Shown: piece after piece, positions 40,232-53,583 of the stretch
How positions within the stretch are numbered: position 1 is the first letter of the stretch
Layout of the letters: each line of letters begins with the position of its first letter
DNA from: AC-32 sp963736055
GTDB taxonomy: Bacteria; Actinomycetota; Thermoleophilia; Gaiellales; Gaiellaceae
Direction of reading: 5' to 3'
NCBI GenBank assembly: GCA_963736055.1
Contig: CAVTNM010000001.1
Span: 387,138 to 451,137, forward strand
DNA: 64,000 nucleotides
The notes under the pieces: generated by a model
What the model saw: the letters and a program-made list of their open reading frames with translations, nothing else
The model's database searches: none
Told to the model about the DNA's origin: nothing
Program-made: the position numbers and the translations under genes

Positions 40232-41349
40232 GCACCGGCACTCGAGAGATACCGCTCGCCCGACCGCTGCTGGACGAGCGTGAGGAAGAGCTCGTCGTCG
40301 AAGTGCTGCGCTCCGGGCGGCTCTCGCTCGGGCCGACGATCGAGCGCTTCGAGGAGCTGATCGCCGAGCGCGTCGGCGCCCCCTTTGCGGCCGCGGTCTC
40401 GAGCGGCACCGCGGGCCTGCACCTCCTCGCGCGAATCGCCGGGCTTGGCCCGGGAGACGAGGCGATCACCTCGCCGCTCTCGTTCGTCTCCTCCGCCAAC
40501 TGCTTCATCTTCGAAGGCGCGACGCCGGTCTTCGCGGACGTCGACCCGCGGACGCTGAACCTCGACCCGGCCGCCGTCGAGGCGGAAATCACGGAGCGCA
40601 CGAAGGCGATCGTGGCAGTGGACATGTTCGGCTACCCCTGCGAGCTGGACGAGCTCCGTGCCATCTGCGACCGGCACGGGCTGGTGCTGATCGAGGACGC
40701 TGCCGAGGCGCTCGGGGCCGAGTACAAGGGCCGTCCGGTCGGTTCGCACGGGATGCCCGGCGTGTTCGGCTTCTACCCGAACAAGCAGCTCGCGACCGGC
40801 GAGGGCGGAATCGTCTTCACGCACTCCGAGGAGGAGTGGCAGCTGGTGCAGAGCCTGCGCAACCAGGGCCGCGACTACCGCGGCGGCGCCTGGTTCCACC
40901 ACGTGCGGCTCGGCTTCAACTACCGCTGGACCGACGTGCAGGCGGCGATCGGGATCGGGCAGCTCGAGAAGCTCGACCGCCTCCTGTCGCTGCGGTCGGA
41001 GGTGGCCGAGCGCTACTCGCGGCTTCTCGAAGACGTCGAGGTCGAGCCGCTCTGTCCCGACGACGACGATCACATCCGCTCGTGGTTCGTCTACGTGGTC
41101 GCGCTGCCGGCCGGAGCCGACCGCGACCGCGTGATGAGCGAGCTGCGCGCGCAGGGGATCGGCACCGCCGAGTACGTGCCGTGTGTCCATCTGCAGCCGT
41201 ACATGCGCGAGACGTATGGCTTCTCCGAGGGCCTCTGCCCGGTCGCCGAGGACGTCGCCGGCCGAACGCTGGCGCTGCCGTTCTTCCCCCACCTCGAGCT
41301 CGCTGACCAGGAACGGGTGGTCGAGGTCGTTCGAGCGGCCCTCGTCTAA
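40228..41349 (+). CDS. DegT/DnrJ/EryC1/StrS family aminotransferase
   Basis: 373 residues from a TTG overlapping the ilvE stop (TTGA). Sugar-aminotransferase fold: IPLARPLLDEREEELVVEVL, AAAVSSGTAGLHLLARIAGL, VDPRTLNLDPAAVE, IEDAAEALGAEYKGRPVGS and the Schiff-base Lys in FGFYPNKQLATGEGG. It usually transaminates nucleotide-linked keto sugars for surface glycans. No sugar genes are adjacent, so the substrate is open. Confidence 0.92.
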   Translation: MSTGTREIPLARPLLDEREEELVVEVLRSGRLSLGPTIERFEELIAERVGAPFAAAVSSGTAGLHLLARIAGLGPGDEAITSPLSFVSSANCFIFEGATPVFADVDPRTLNLDPAAVEAEITERTKAIVAVDMFGYPCELDELRAICDRHGLVLIEDAAEALGAEYKGRPVGSHGMPGVFGFYPNKQLATGEGGIVFTHSEEEWQLVQSLRNQGRDYRGGAWFHHVRLGFNYRWTDVQAAIGIGQLEKLDRLLSLRSEVAERYSRLLEDVEVEPLCPDDDDHIRSWFVYVVALPAGADRDRVMSELRAQGIGTAEYVPCVHLQPYMRETYGFSEGLCPVAEDVAGRTLALPFFPHLELADQERVVEVVRAALV

Positions 41350-42275
41350 GGCCCGGTCAGCGCGCCCTTCACCGGCGGGCCACTGAGCTCGAGCCTCTGG
41401 GCGAGCCAGGTGAGTTGGTCGTGATACGCCTTCGCGTTTAGCCCGTGATCCGCGTCGTACCAGCGGACAGTCGTGCCCGTGGGAGCGGCGTGGGCGAGCG
41501 CTTCGAGCGCCGACCGGGGAACGATCTGGTCGCGCTGTCCGTCCTGGAGCAACAGCGCGGACGTTGCACGCGGCACGTAGCGCAGCGGATCGACGGCGCG
41601 CAGGTATCGGCGGATCGTCGGCCTCAGCGCCGCGGGCGCGCGAGCGGCGTAGGACGAGACCGGTGTCGCCCCGCCGGACATCAGCACCAGTGTGCGGAGA
41701 CGGTGCTCGATGCCGGCCAGGATTGCGCCAGTGCGGGCGCCGGCGCTCCAGCCGACGTAGCCGATCCGGCTCGGGTCGACGTCCTTCCTGTTGCGGAGAA
41801 GGTCGACCCCGCGGCGGACGGCGATCACGTCACGCTCCTCGAGCCGGGTTTGCCTGCTCAGCTGGGACACCGGCGAGCCGCCGGTCGGCGCGGGAGCGGT
41901 GGCCGAGGGCGATGTGATCACGAGGCCGATCGCGTGCCGGGCCGCGAGCCAGGTTGCAGGCACGACGAGCTGCTTGCGGTCCCCGCCTGAACCGTGTACC
42001 CAGATCACCGCCGGCAGGCGCGTCCCGCCGCTCGGCGGCAGCACAAGGAACGCGGCGACCCGGTCGCGCCCGGACCGGTACGAGACGTCGTGGATCGCGA
42101 TCGGGTAGCCGGTGTTCACCCGACCGCGGTCAGCGAAGCTCAGCGGCGCGGAGGAGGCGTAGGCGAACGGGCCGGAGGCGGCAGTCGCGGCGGGCTTCGG
42201 CGCCGACGAGCCGCCGCAGCCCGCGGTGAGCGGCAAGAGCAGGCACACGACGAAGGTCGGCGAGAGGGCACGCAC
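41346..42275 (-). CDS. Lipoprotein alpha/beta hydrolase
   Basis: 309 residues from a GTG at 42275, giving a lipoprotein signal (FVVCLLLPLTAGC; lipobox LTAGC). A start at the ATG at 42298 is also possible. Alpha/beta-hydrolase features: oxyanion loop VIWVHGSGG, nucleophile Ser in GYVGWSAGARTG, a late Asp in LLLQDGQRDQIVP and the His in YDADHGLN. It resembles dienelactone hydrolase or acyl esterase families. Probably anchored outside the cytoplasmic membrane. It converges with the DegT gene, sharing four bases. Confidence 0.85.
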   Translation of the reverse strand: MRALSPTFVVCLLLPLTAGCGGSSAPKPAATAASGPFAYASSAPLSFADRGRVNTGYPIAIHDVSYRSGRDRVAAFLVLPPSGGTRLPAVIWVHGSGGDRKQLVVPATWLAARHAIGLVITSPSATAPAPTGGSPVSQLSRQTRLEERDVIAVRRGVDLLRNRKDVDPSRIGYVGWSAGARTGAILAGIEHRLRTLVLMSGGATPVSSYAARAPAALRPTIRRYLRAVDPLRYVPRATSALLLQDGQRDQIVPRSALEALAHAAPTGTTVRWYDADHGLNAKAYHDQLTWLAQRLELSGPPVKGALTGP

Positions 42276-42311
42276 GTATCCAGCGTACGTTGGCCCATTC
42301 ATAATCGGTTC

Positions 42312-42665
42312 ATGGACGGGCAGCGGATGGTCTTTCTCGGCTTCGGCAAGTACGCGCGCGCGGACAAGATCTACGCGATCGAGCCGATCCGCGACGAGCG
42401 GCGCGGCCACGGCAGGCGCACGCTTGTATGGGTCGAGGGCGTGAGCGAGCCGATCGTGGCCTCCCGCACCGAGCGGACGATCCTTGCCGACATGGGAGAA
42501 GACTCCGCCCTGCGGAAGCCGCTGCTGGACGATGCGCTCGACCTGGCCGAACGCCTTGCGGAGCAGTCCCAGACGGGCAAGGTCGACCTGGCCGATCTCG
42601 GCCGGCGCGCTCGCCGGCTGCTCGAGGCAACAGCCAGGTCGGGCGAAGCCGACAAGCTCTTCTAG
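42312..42665 (+). CDS. RemA-like (DUF370) protein with a C-terminal helical extension
   Basis: 117 residues. The N-terminal 60 residues match the RemA/YlzA pattern: VFLGFGKYARADKIYAIEPI (GFG and the RI-x-AI strand), then GRRTLVWVEG and IVASRTERTILADM, parallel to GRRTRAV and the HVILSA end of RemA. RemA is a DNA-binding activator of matrix genes in Bacillus. A helical extension (ALDLAERLAEQ, LADLGRRARRLLEATAR) is added here. It is immediately followed by an MFS gene with no gap. A regulatory role is inferred from family resemblance only. Confidence 0.65.
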   Translation: MDGQRMVFLGFGKYARADKIYAIEPIRDERRGHGRRTLVWVEGVSEPIVASRTERTILADMGEDSALRKPLLDDALDLAERLAEQSQTGKVDLADLGRRARRLLEATARSGEADKLF

Positions 42666-43928
42666 TTGGGGCAACCCGAAGGCAGGGCGCCGCGTTGGGT
42701 CCGCCGCCTGGCCGTCGACATCGGCCCGCTGCGGCGGTACCCGGCCTTCCGGCGGCTGTTCATCGGCCAGACCATCTCGACCTTCGGCAGCGAGGTCGCC
42801 GCCGTCGCGGCCCCGTTCCAGCTCTACCAGCTGACCCATTCGACGCTGCAGGTCGCCCTGCTCTCCCTCTGCGAGCTCTTTCCGCTCCTGACGCTGACGA
42901 TCGCGGGCGGCGCGATCGCCGACGCCTTCGACCGGCGGCGCCTGCTGCTGCGGACGGAGACCCTACTGGCGCTGGTGGCGATCGGCTTCGCGGTCAACGC
43001 GGCGCTTCCGCAGCCACGGGTCTGGGCGATCTACGTGCTCGTCACGCTTGCACTGTCCTTCTTCTCCCTCGGGGTCGCCGGCATGGGCAGCGTCATCCCG
43101 CGCCTGGTCGAGCCGCACGAGCTCGTGGCGGCGAACGCGCTCGAGGGCGTCTACGGCAGCCTGACCAACGTCGCCGGGCCCGCGCTCGGCGGCCTTCTGA
43201 TCACGCTGCTCGGACTGACCGGGACGTACGTCCTCGACGCCGCGACGTTCCTCGCTTCGCTCTGGTCGATCTCGAGGCTGCCGCCTCTGCCGCCGGCGCT
43301 CGATGCTGCCCCGCCGAGCCTCAGCACGATCGCCGAGGGCTTCCGTTTCGTGCGTTTCAAGAAGGTGCTCCTCGGCATGTTCCTCGTCGATTCGAGCGCG
43401 ATGGTGTTCGGCATGCCGCGGGCGCTGTTCCCCGCGATCGCGCTGACCCACTTCGGCGGAGGCGCCACGCTGCTCGGAGCGATGTACGCAGCTCCGTATG
43501 CAGGCGCGCTCCTCTCGTCGGTGCTGTCGGGGTGGATCAGCCACGTGCGCAGGCAGGGGGTCGTGATCGTCATAGCGGCTGCGCTCTGGGGGCTTGCGAT
43601 CGCGCTCTTCGGGTTCGCGGGCTCGCTCTGGCTGGCCTTGCTGTTACTCGCCGCGGCCGGGGCCGCGGACAACGTCAGCGCGGTGCTCCGGAGCACCATC
43701 CTCCTGACCGTCACCCCCGACTCGCTCCGGGGCCGCGTCCTCGGGATCGAGTTCGCGCAGGTCGCCTCGACACCGGCGATCGGCAACGTGGAGGCGGGCG
43801 TCGTCGCCTCGCTTACGAGCCTGCGCTTCTCGATCGTCTCCGGCGGGCTGGCGTGCATCGTCGGTACGGTCGTGATCGCGCTTGCCGTCCCCGCGCTCAT
43901 CCGTTACGACGCCCGCGCTCCGGGCTGA
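42666..43928 (+). CDS. MFS transporter (EntS-like exporter)
   Basis: 420 residues, about twelve helices, TTG start adjoining the upstream stop. The MFS_3/EntS pattern includes FRRLFIGQTISTFGSEVAAV, FQLYQLTHSTLQVALL, GGAIADAFDRRRLLL (loop 2-3 motif) and GSVIPRLVEPHELVAANALE. Members export siderophores or hydrophobic drugs. The substrate is unknown. Its 3' end overlaps the glycosylase gene by 47 bases. Confidence 0.9.
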   Translation: MGQPEGRAPRWVRRLAVDIGPLRRYPAFRRLFIGQTISTFGSEVAAVAAPFQLYQLTHSTLQVALLSLCELFPLLTLTIAGGAIADAFDRRRLLLRTETLLALVAIGFAVNAALPQPRVWAIYVLVTLALSFFSLGVAGMGSVIPRLVEPHELVAANALEGVYGSLTNVAGPALGGLLITLLGLTGTYVLDAATFLASLWSISRLPPLPPALDAAPPSLSTIAEGFRFVRFKKVLLGMFLVDSSAMVFGMPRALFPAIALTHFGGGATLLGAMYAAPYAGALLSSVLSGWISHVRRQGVVIVIAAALWGLAIALFGFAGSLWLALLLLAAAGAADNVSAVLRSTILLTVTPDSLRGRVLGIEFAQVASTPAIGNVEAGVVASLTSLRFSIVSGGLACIVGTVVIALAVPALIRYDARAPG

Positions 43929-44478
43929 GTTCTTCGACCGCAGCGTCCACGAGGTCGCACCGGAGCTGATCGGCGCGACGCTGCTCGTGGACGGTGTGGG
44001 CGGCAGCATCGTCGAGGTCGAGGCCTACGATCGCGAGGACCCGGCGAGCCACGCCTACCGCGGTCGCACCAGGCGCAACGCCGTGATGTTCGGGCCGCCG
44101 GGGCACGCGTACGTGTACCGGTCCTACGGGATCCACTGGTGCCTCAACCTCGTCTGCGAGGGCGAAGAGGTGCCGAGCGCCGTGCTGGTGCGTGCGCTCG
44201 AGCCCGTGCAGGGCCTCGACAAGATGCGCTCGCGGAGGGGGCTCGAGGATCCGCGCCTGCTGGCGAGCGGCCCCGGCCGGCTCTGCCAGGCGCTCGGGAT
44301 CACCGGCGCGCACGACGGGCTCCCGCTCTGGCTCCCTCCGTTCGAGCTGCGAGAGCGATCGGCTGAGCCGGAGGTGCTGGCGGGCCCACGAATCGGGATC
44401 ACCCGCGCCACGGAGCTGCCCTGGCGCTACGCCGAGGCGGGGTCGCGCTTCCTCAGCCGGGCTTTACGACCAGCGTGA
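43882..44478 (+). CDS. DNA-3-methyladenine glycosylase (AAG/MPG type)
   Basis: 198 residues, TTG start within the MFS gene. AAG family fold: LIGATLLVDGVGG, catalytic Glu in IVEVEAYDREDPASHAYRG, then RNAVMFGPPGHAYVYRSYGI and HWCLNLVCEGE. It removes alkylated purines in base excision repair. The convergent penicillin-binding protein gene overlaps its 3' end by 26 bases. Confidence 0.94.
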   Translation: MPSPRSSVTTPALRAEFFDRSVHEVAPELIGATLLVDGVGGSIVEVEAYDREDPASHAYRGRTRRNAVMFGPPGHAYVYRSYGIHWCLNLVCEGEEVPSAVLVRALEPVQGLDKMRSRRGLEDPRLLASGPGRLCQALGITGAHDGLPLWLPPFELRERSAEPEVLAGPRIGITRATELPWRYAEAGSRFLSRALRPA

Positions 44479-46888
44479 CGACGAGCCCGGGCTTCGCGGC
44501 TCGGCGCGGGCCGGGGCTCTGCTGGACCACCTTCGCGCCCGGCGGCGGATTGCCGGCGACCTTCCAGTCGAGCTTGAGCCGTTCGAGCCTGGCCTTCGCG
44601 CGCGCGAGCCTGAGGCCGATCAGGCGCGGGACGATCCCGTGGAGCGCCTTCGGCAGCACGAGCGTGACCTTGTCGTACGAGGAGAGCGTCCCTCGCGCCG
44701 GGTACTGGCGGAGCACGATTCCCAGCCGCTGCCGAGGCTTCGCGGGCTCGTAGACGTACTGCGGGGTCAGCGGCTGTGCGGCCAGGCGGAGGTTCGCCTG
44801 GGTGACCGTCTCCCCGATCAGCCGCGGGACGTCGACCTCGTTCACCTTGCAGTTGGCCGTGCGCGCCGGCCCCTGGCCCGCGAAATACAGGACCTGCTTC
44901 GTGCTGTTGCAGTTGCCGTTGTCGAGTTCGAGACGCCCGCCCCGAAGGACGACCCGGCGGTTCACGGAGTAGGGGAGGGAGAGGGACGGGAAGTCCTGCG
45001 GCGCCTCGTGCAGGTAGTCGAGCGTTCGCTGCATGAAGGTCTTCCAGATCAACGCGGGGAAGGTGCCGCCGGCGACGGCGTCGCCGTGGTACTCGGTCAG
45101 CATCGGGCGCAGCGTGTTCGGGTAGCCGACCCAGACGGCGGTCACGAGCTGGGGGGTGTAGCCAACGAACCAGGCGTCGCCGTAGTTCTCGGTCGTGCCG
45201 GTCTTGCCGGCGACCGGGCGCCCGTCCGGGAGCTGGGCCTGCCGGCCCGTGCCGCCGGTGACGACGTTGTGGAGGAGCGAGGTGACGAGGGCAGCCGTGT
45301 TCTCGGTCAGCACCGGCCTGCCGATCGGCCGGTTGTTGTCCACCACGCGCCCGAGTTCGTTTCGCACCACGGAGATCGCGCGCGGGCGGTTCCCGAAGGA
45401 CGCGCCGTCGATGCGCCGGCCCTGGTTTGCGAAGGCCGAGAACGCGCGGGCCATCTCGAGCGGGTTGACGGCCTCGGCGCCGAGCCCGATCGCGAAGTAG
45501 CTCTTGAGCGGGCTCGTGATTCCCAGCCTCTTCGCGGTGCGGACGATCGCGGCCGGGCCGACCAGCTGCGTCAGCTGCGCGTAGACCGTGTTGTCCGAGA
45601 ACTCGGTGGCGCTCGCCAGCGAGATGCGGCCGAGGTCGGAGTTCTCGTAGTTGTGGACGTACCAGATCTTGTCTCCGAGCGGGATCTGGACGGGGCCGGA
45701 GACGAACTCGGTGTCGGGAGAGATCCCTTCGCGCAGCGCGGTTGCCAGCACGAACGGCTTGAAGGACGACCCGGGCTGGCGTTCCCCCTGCACGGCGAGG
45801 TTGAACTGGCTCTTGCGGTAGTTGTTGCCGCCGATCATGGCGAGCACCCTGCCGTCCCGCGGGTCGACGGCGACGAGGGCGGCCGAGGGGCCGTCGGGGT
45901 TGGTCAGCCACTTCGTGATCGCCTGCCGCGCGAAGCGCTGGATGTTCAGGTCGATCGTCGTCTTCACCTTCAGGCCTCCGCCGAAGACGCGTCCCGAGCC
46001 GTACCGGTCGACCAGCTGCTGCTCGACGTAGTTGGTGAAGTACGGGGCGGGCCCTCGCTTGCCGGAGAGGTGGATGTCCTCGGCGCGGGGCAGCTTGGCG
46101 TTGGTGGCGCTCGCGTAGTCGCGATAGGTGATGTCGCCCTGGTCGAGCATGGCCTTCAGCACCACGTCGCGCCGTTCGCGGGCGGCCTGGGGGTTGGTCA
46201 CCGGGTCGTACTGCGCGGGGTCGCTCGGGATGCCTGCCAGCAGTGCCGCCTCAGCGAGCTTGAGGTCCTTGGCAGGGTGATGGAAGTAGGTGAGCGAGGC
46301 CTGCTGGATGCCGTAGGCGCCGTTTCCGAAGTAGATCGTGTTCAGGTAGGCGGTCAGGATCCGGTCCTTCGGCCACCGCTGCTCGAGCTGCCAGGCGAGC
46401 GCCGCCTCCTTCAGCTTGCGGGCGATCGAGCGCTGGCTCTTCACGTACGTGTTCTTGACGAACTGCTGCGTGATCGTCGAGCCGCCCTCGACGACGCGCT
46501 TGTTGCGCACGTCCTCCCAGACCGCGCGCATGATCCCGTGCACGTCCACGCCGCGGTGCTCGTAGAAGCGCTTGTCCTCGACCGCGACGATCGCCTGCTT
46601 CATCAGCGGCGCGATCTTGGCCGACGGGACGATGATCCGGCTCTGCGAGCCCCGCAGCACCGCCAGGATCCGCTTGCCGCTCGAGTCGTAGACGTACCCG
46701 TCCGCTTCGCGCTGCTGGAGACGGGCCGGGTCCAGCGACGGGATCTCGCTCGCGATCGACGTCACCAGTCCGAAGGCGAACGAGAGCGACCCGAGCAACA
46801 GAAGGATCAGGAGGAGGCCGAACAGGCGCAGCTTGCGGATCCTGCGCCGCGGCTTCCTGGTTGCCTGCGGTGGGCCTGTACGCGGCAC
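44453..46888 (-). CDS. Class A penicillin-binding protein with two PASTA domains
   Basis: 811 residues. An N-terminal basic stretch and helix (LFGLLLILLLLGSLSFAFGL) anchor it. The GT51 glycosyltransferase has EDKRFYEHRGVDVHGIMRAV and STITQQFVKNTYV. The transpeptidase has the SxxK in GSSFKP, SxN in EFSDNTVYAQL and KTG in AGKTGTTENYGDAWFVG. The C-terminus carries two PASTA repeats (VPRLIGETVTQANLRLA and IVPRLIGLRLARAKARLERL). It polymerises and crosslinks peptidoglycan. It is divergent from tyrS with 38 bp between starts. Confidence 0.96.
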   Translation of the reverse strand: MPRTGPPQATRKPRRRIRKLRLFGLLLILLLLGSLSFAFGLVTSIASEIPSLDPARLQQREADGYVYDSSGKRILAVLRGSQSRIIVPSAKIAPLMKQAIVAVEDKRFYEHRGVDVHGIMRAVWEDVRNKRVVEGGSTITQQFVKNTYVKSQRSIARKLKEAALAWQLEQRWPKDRILTAYLNTIYFGNGAYGIQQASLTYFHHPAKDLKLAEAALLAGIPSDPAQYDPVTNPQAARERRDVVLKAMLDQGDITYRDYASATNAKLPRAEDIHLSGKRGPAPYFTNYVEQQLVDRYGSGRVFGGGLKVKTTIDLNIQRFARQAITKWLTNPDGPSAALVAVDPRDGRVLAMIGGNNYRKSQFNLAVQGERQPGSSFKPFVLATALREGISPDTEFVSGPVQIPLGDKIWYVHNYENSDLGRISLASATEFSDNTVYAQLTQLVGPAAIVRTAKRLGITSPLKSYFAIGLGAEAVNPLEMARAFSAFANQGRRIDGASFGNRPRAISVVRNELGRVVDNNRPIGRPVLTENTAALVTSLLHNVVTGGTGRQAQLPDGRPVAGKTGTTENYGDAWFVGYTPQLVTAVWVGYPNTLRPMLTEYHGDAVAGGTFPALIWKTFMQRTLDYLHEAPQDFPSLSLPYSVNRRVVLRGGRLELDNGNCNSTKQVLYFAGQGPARTANCKVNEVDVPRLIGETVTQANLRLAAQPLTPQYVYEPAKPRQRLGIVLRQYPARGTLSSYDKVTLVLPKALHGIVPRLIGLRLARAKARLERLKLDWKVAGNPPPGAKVVQQSPGPRRAAKPGLVVTLVVKPG

Positions 46889-46926
46889 GAGAACCGCCGG
46901 ATTCTAGCTATAGACTCGCCCCGCAC

Positions 46927-48075
46927 ATGGGCGTCGCCGAGCTGACTCGCAATGCGGTGGACGTGCTGCCGGCGGGAGGGCTCGAGAAGAAGCTCGCTCT
47001 CGGCCGGCCGCTGCGGGTGAAGCTGGGGATCGACGTCACCTCGCCCGACATCCACGTCGGTCGCGGAATCCCGCTTCAGCGCATGCGCGCCTTCCAGGAC
47101 GAGGGGCACACGGGCGTGCTGATCATCGGCGACTACACCACCAGGATCGGCGACCCCTCGGGCCGCTCCTCGGAGCGGCCGGTGCTCAGCGACGAGGAGA
47201 TCGAGCGGAACGCCCAGACCTACCTCGAGCAGGCGATGGTGATCCTGGATCGCGACCGGACGGAGATCCGGTACAACGGCGAGTGGCTCGGCAAGCTGTC
47301 CTACGCCGAGGTCGTGCGGCTGGCCAGGACGATCACCGTCGCGCGCATGCTCGAGCGCGACGACTTCGCCAAGCGCTACCTGGCGCACGAGCCGATCTCG
47401 GTCTCCGAGCTGCTCTACCCGCTCATGCAGGCCTACGACTCGGTCGCGATCGAGGCCGACGTCGAGCTCGGCGGGACCGACCAGCTGTACAACCTGCTCG
47501 CGGGGCGCGAGGTGATGGAGGCCTACGGCGTCGAGCCGCAGGTGGCGCTGACGACGCCGATCCTCGTCTCCTGGGACGGCGACAAGATGAGCTCCTCGCT
47601 CGGGAACAACATCCCGCTCACGGCGCCTCCGGACGAGATGTTCGGGCGGACGATGCGGCTGCCGGACTCGCTCCTGCCGGAGTGGTACCGCCTCGTCTGG
47701 GAGCGGGAGCTGCCGAAGGACGCCGACCCGCTGGAGGCAAAGCTCGCGCTCGCCCGGTTCATCGTCGGCCGCTCGCACGGCGAGGAGGCTGCGCAGCAGG
47801 CGGAGGACCACTTCACGCGCGTGGTCCGGGAGGGCCAGGCGCCGGAAGAGATTCCGGAGGCGCCGCTGCCCGAGGGCGATCCCCTGCATCTGCCGGCGGT
47901 GCTGGTCGACGTGCTCGGCGTCGGCTCCACGAGCGAGGCCCGCCGGTTGATCTCGCAGGGCGCGGTGAAGCTGGACGGAGAGGTCGTGCGCGAGCTCGAC
48001 CTGCCCCGCAGCAAGCTCGACGGCGCGCTCGTGCAGGCGGGAAAGCGGCGCTTCGCCCGCCTCGGTCCGGCCTGA
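46927..48075 (+). CDS. tyrS: Tyrosyl-tRNA synthetase
   Basis: 382 residues. Class I core: VKLGIDVTSPDIHVGRGIPL with the HIGH motif as HVGR, IIGDYTTRIGDPSGRSSERP, Tyr-binding LMQAYDSVAIEADVELGGTDQ, and the KMSKS loop as GDKMSSSLGN. A C-terminal S4 RNA-binding domain (VDVLGVGSTSEARRLISQGA) follows. It charges tRNA-Tyr and lies just upstream of the rRNA operon. Confidence 0.96.
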   Translation: MGVAELTRNAVDVLPAGGLEKKLALGRPLRVKLGIDVTSPDIHVGRGIPLQRMRAFQDEGHTGVLIIGDYTTRIGDPSGRSSERPVLSDEEIERNAQTYLEQAMVILDRDRTEIRYNGEWLGKLSYAEVVRLARTITVARMLERDDFAKRYLAHEPISVSELLYPLMQAYDSVAIEADVELGGTDQLYNLLAGREVMEAYGVEPQVALTTPILVSWDGDKMSSSLGNNIPLTAPPDEMFGRTMRLPDSLLPEWYRLVWERELPKDADPLEAKLALARFIVGRSHGEEAAQQAEDHFTRVVREGQAPEEIPEAPLPEGDPLHLPAVLVDVLGVGSTSEARRLISQGAVKLDGEVVRELDLPRSKLDGALVQAGKRRFARLGPA

Positions 48076-48407
48076 CCCGAAGCGGCGTACTTGGTGCTAT
48101 CATCCCCGAGCCGCTCAAGGGCGGCGCGCAAGAACGTCCCTGTACCTCGACCAGGAGCGCCTTCGGACGCAGACGGATACGACAGTGATCCGAGCTACGG
48201 AGGCCTCTGGCGCGAGTCGGAGGCTTTTTTACGCGCCGGCCACGGCGCCGGTCTTTGAAAACTCAGCAGTGCGATCACGCCGAGACCTCGAGCCTTCGGG
48301 CAAGAGGCCTTAAAAAAACCCGTCACGTCCCTTCGGGGACGAGACACTTTGAGCTCAAGCTCAATGTGATCGGTTTGCAGTTCGTCTTCGGATGGGCTGC
48401 GACAGAT
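48076..48407 (+). promoter_or_regulatory. rRNA operon leader with internal terminator-like hairpin
   Basis: A 332-bp leader. GCCTC/GAGGC with a TTTTTT tail at 48203-48230 forms a terminator-like hairpin that an antitermination system would have to read through, or that ends tyrS transcription. AAAACTCAGCAGTGC at 48258-48272 is the 5' arm of the 16S processing stem. A TATCAT hexamer at 48098-48103 is a possible -10, but no clear -35 is seen. Confidence 0.5.
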
Positions 48408-49954
<1,547 letters not shown>

Positions 49955-50156
49955 TCTAGGGAATATCGGAGCAATTACTCCGGTGGGCGCTTGACCGTTT
50001 TGATGGAAAATGTCCGTGCCAGACTTCGGTCTGGCTCGGGGAGCTTTTCCGTCCGGATCCAAGCTCGCCTAGAATTACGTCGACCTCGGCGCCTCGACGT
50101 CGCTTGCGATGTCGTTGGGAAGGTCGTGCGAGCTTTGCTCGTGCGACCGTTTGAAA

Positions 50157-50171
50157 GCACTGCTGAGTTTT
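50157..50171 (+). other. 16S processing stem, 3' arm
   Basis: GCACTGCTGAGTTTT is the perfect reverse complement of 48258-48272, bracketing the 16S gene and forming the double-stranded RNase III-type processing stem. The 315-bp spacer 49955-50269 contains no tRNA. Confidence 0.8.
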
Positions 50172-50227
50172 GAGAGACCGCGCCCTGGCGCGGCTTTCTC
50201 GTTTGGTCGGACGTTTGGCGCCGGCGC

Positions 50228-50248
50228 GCACCTTGAAAACTCCATAGC
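50228..50248 (+). other. 23S processing stem, 5' arm
   Basis: Contains GAAAACTCCATAGC, complementary with one mismatch over 21 bases to 53267-53287 beyond the 23S gene. It brackets the 23S precursor. Confidence 0.75.
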
Positions 50249-50269
50249 GGCATACAACGTGTTCTTCAC

Positions 50270-53250
<2,981 letters not shown>

Positions 53251-53346
53251 TGAATACGTTGTTGTTGCTATGGAGTTTTGAAGGTGCAAGCGCCTTTGAA
53301 AATTGCGCGCCCGAGCCAGACTGAAGTCAGGCACGGGAGCACCAGG

Positions 53347-53464
<118 letters not shown>

Positions 53465-53472
53465 TTTCTTCG

Positions 53473-53497
53473 AACGAGCCGGCTCAGCCGGCTCGTT
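53473..53497 (+). terminator. rRNA operon terminator
   Basis: A perfect 10-bp stem, AACGAGCCGG/CCGGCTCGTT, with loop CTCAG, directly after 5S and preceded by a TTTTTCTT run. Confidence 0.85.
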
Positions 53498-53583
53498 CTC
53501 GTTCTGCAGGAGGTTGCGCCTCCGCCCCTGCCGTTGGCGAGGCTGAACGCGCAGTAGAATCGGGAGGCTGGCGAGGAGTCCGG

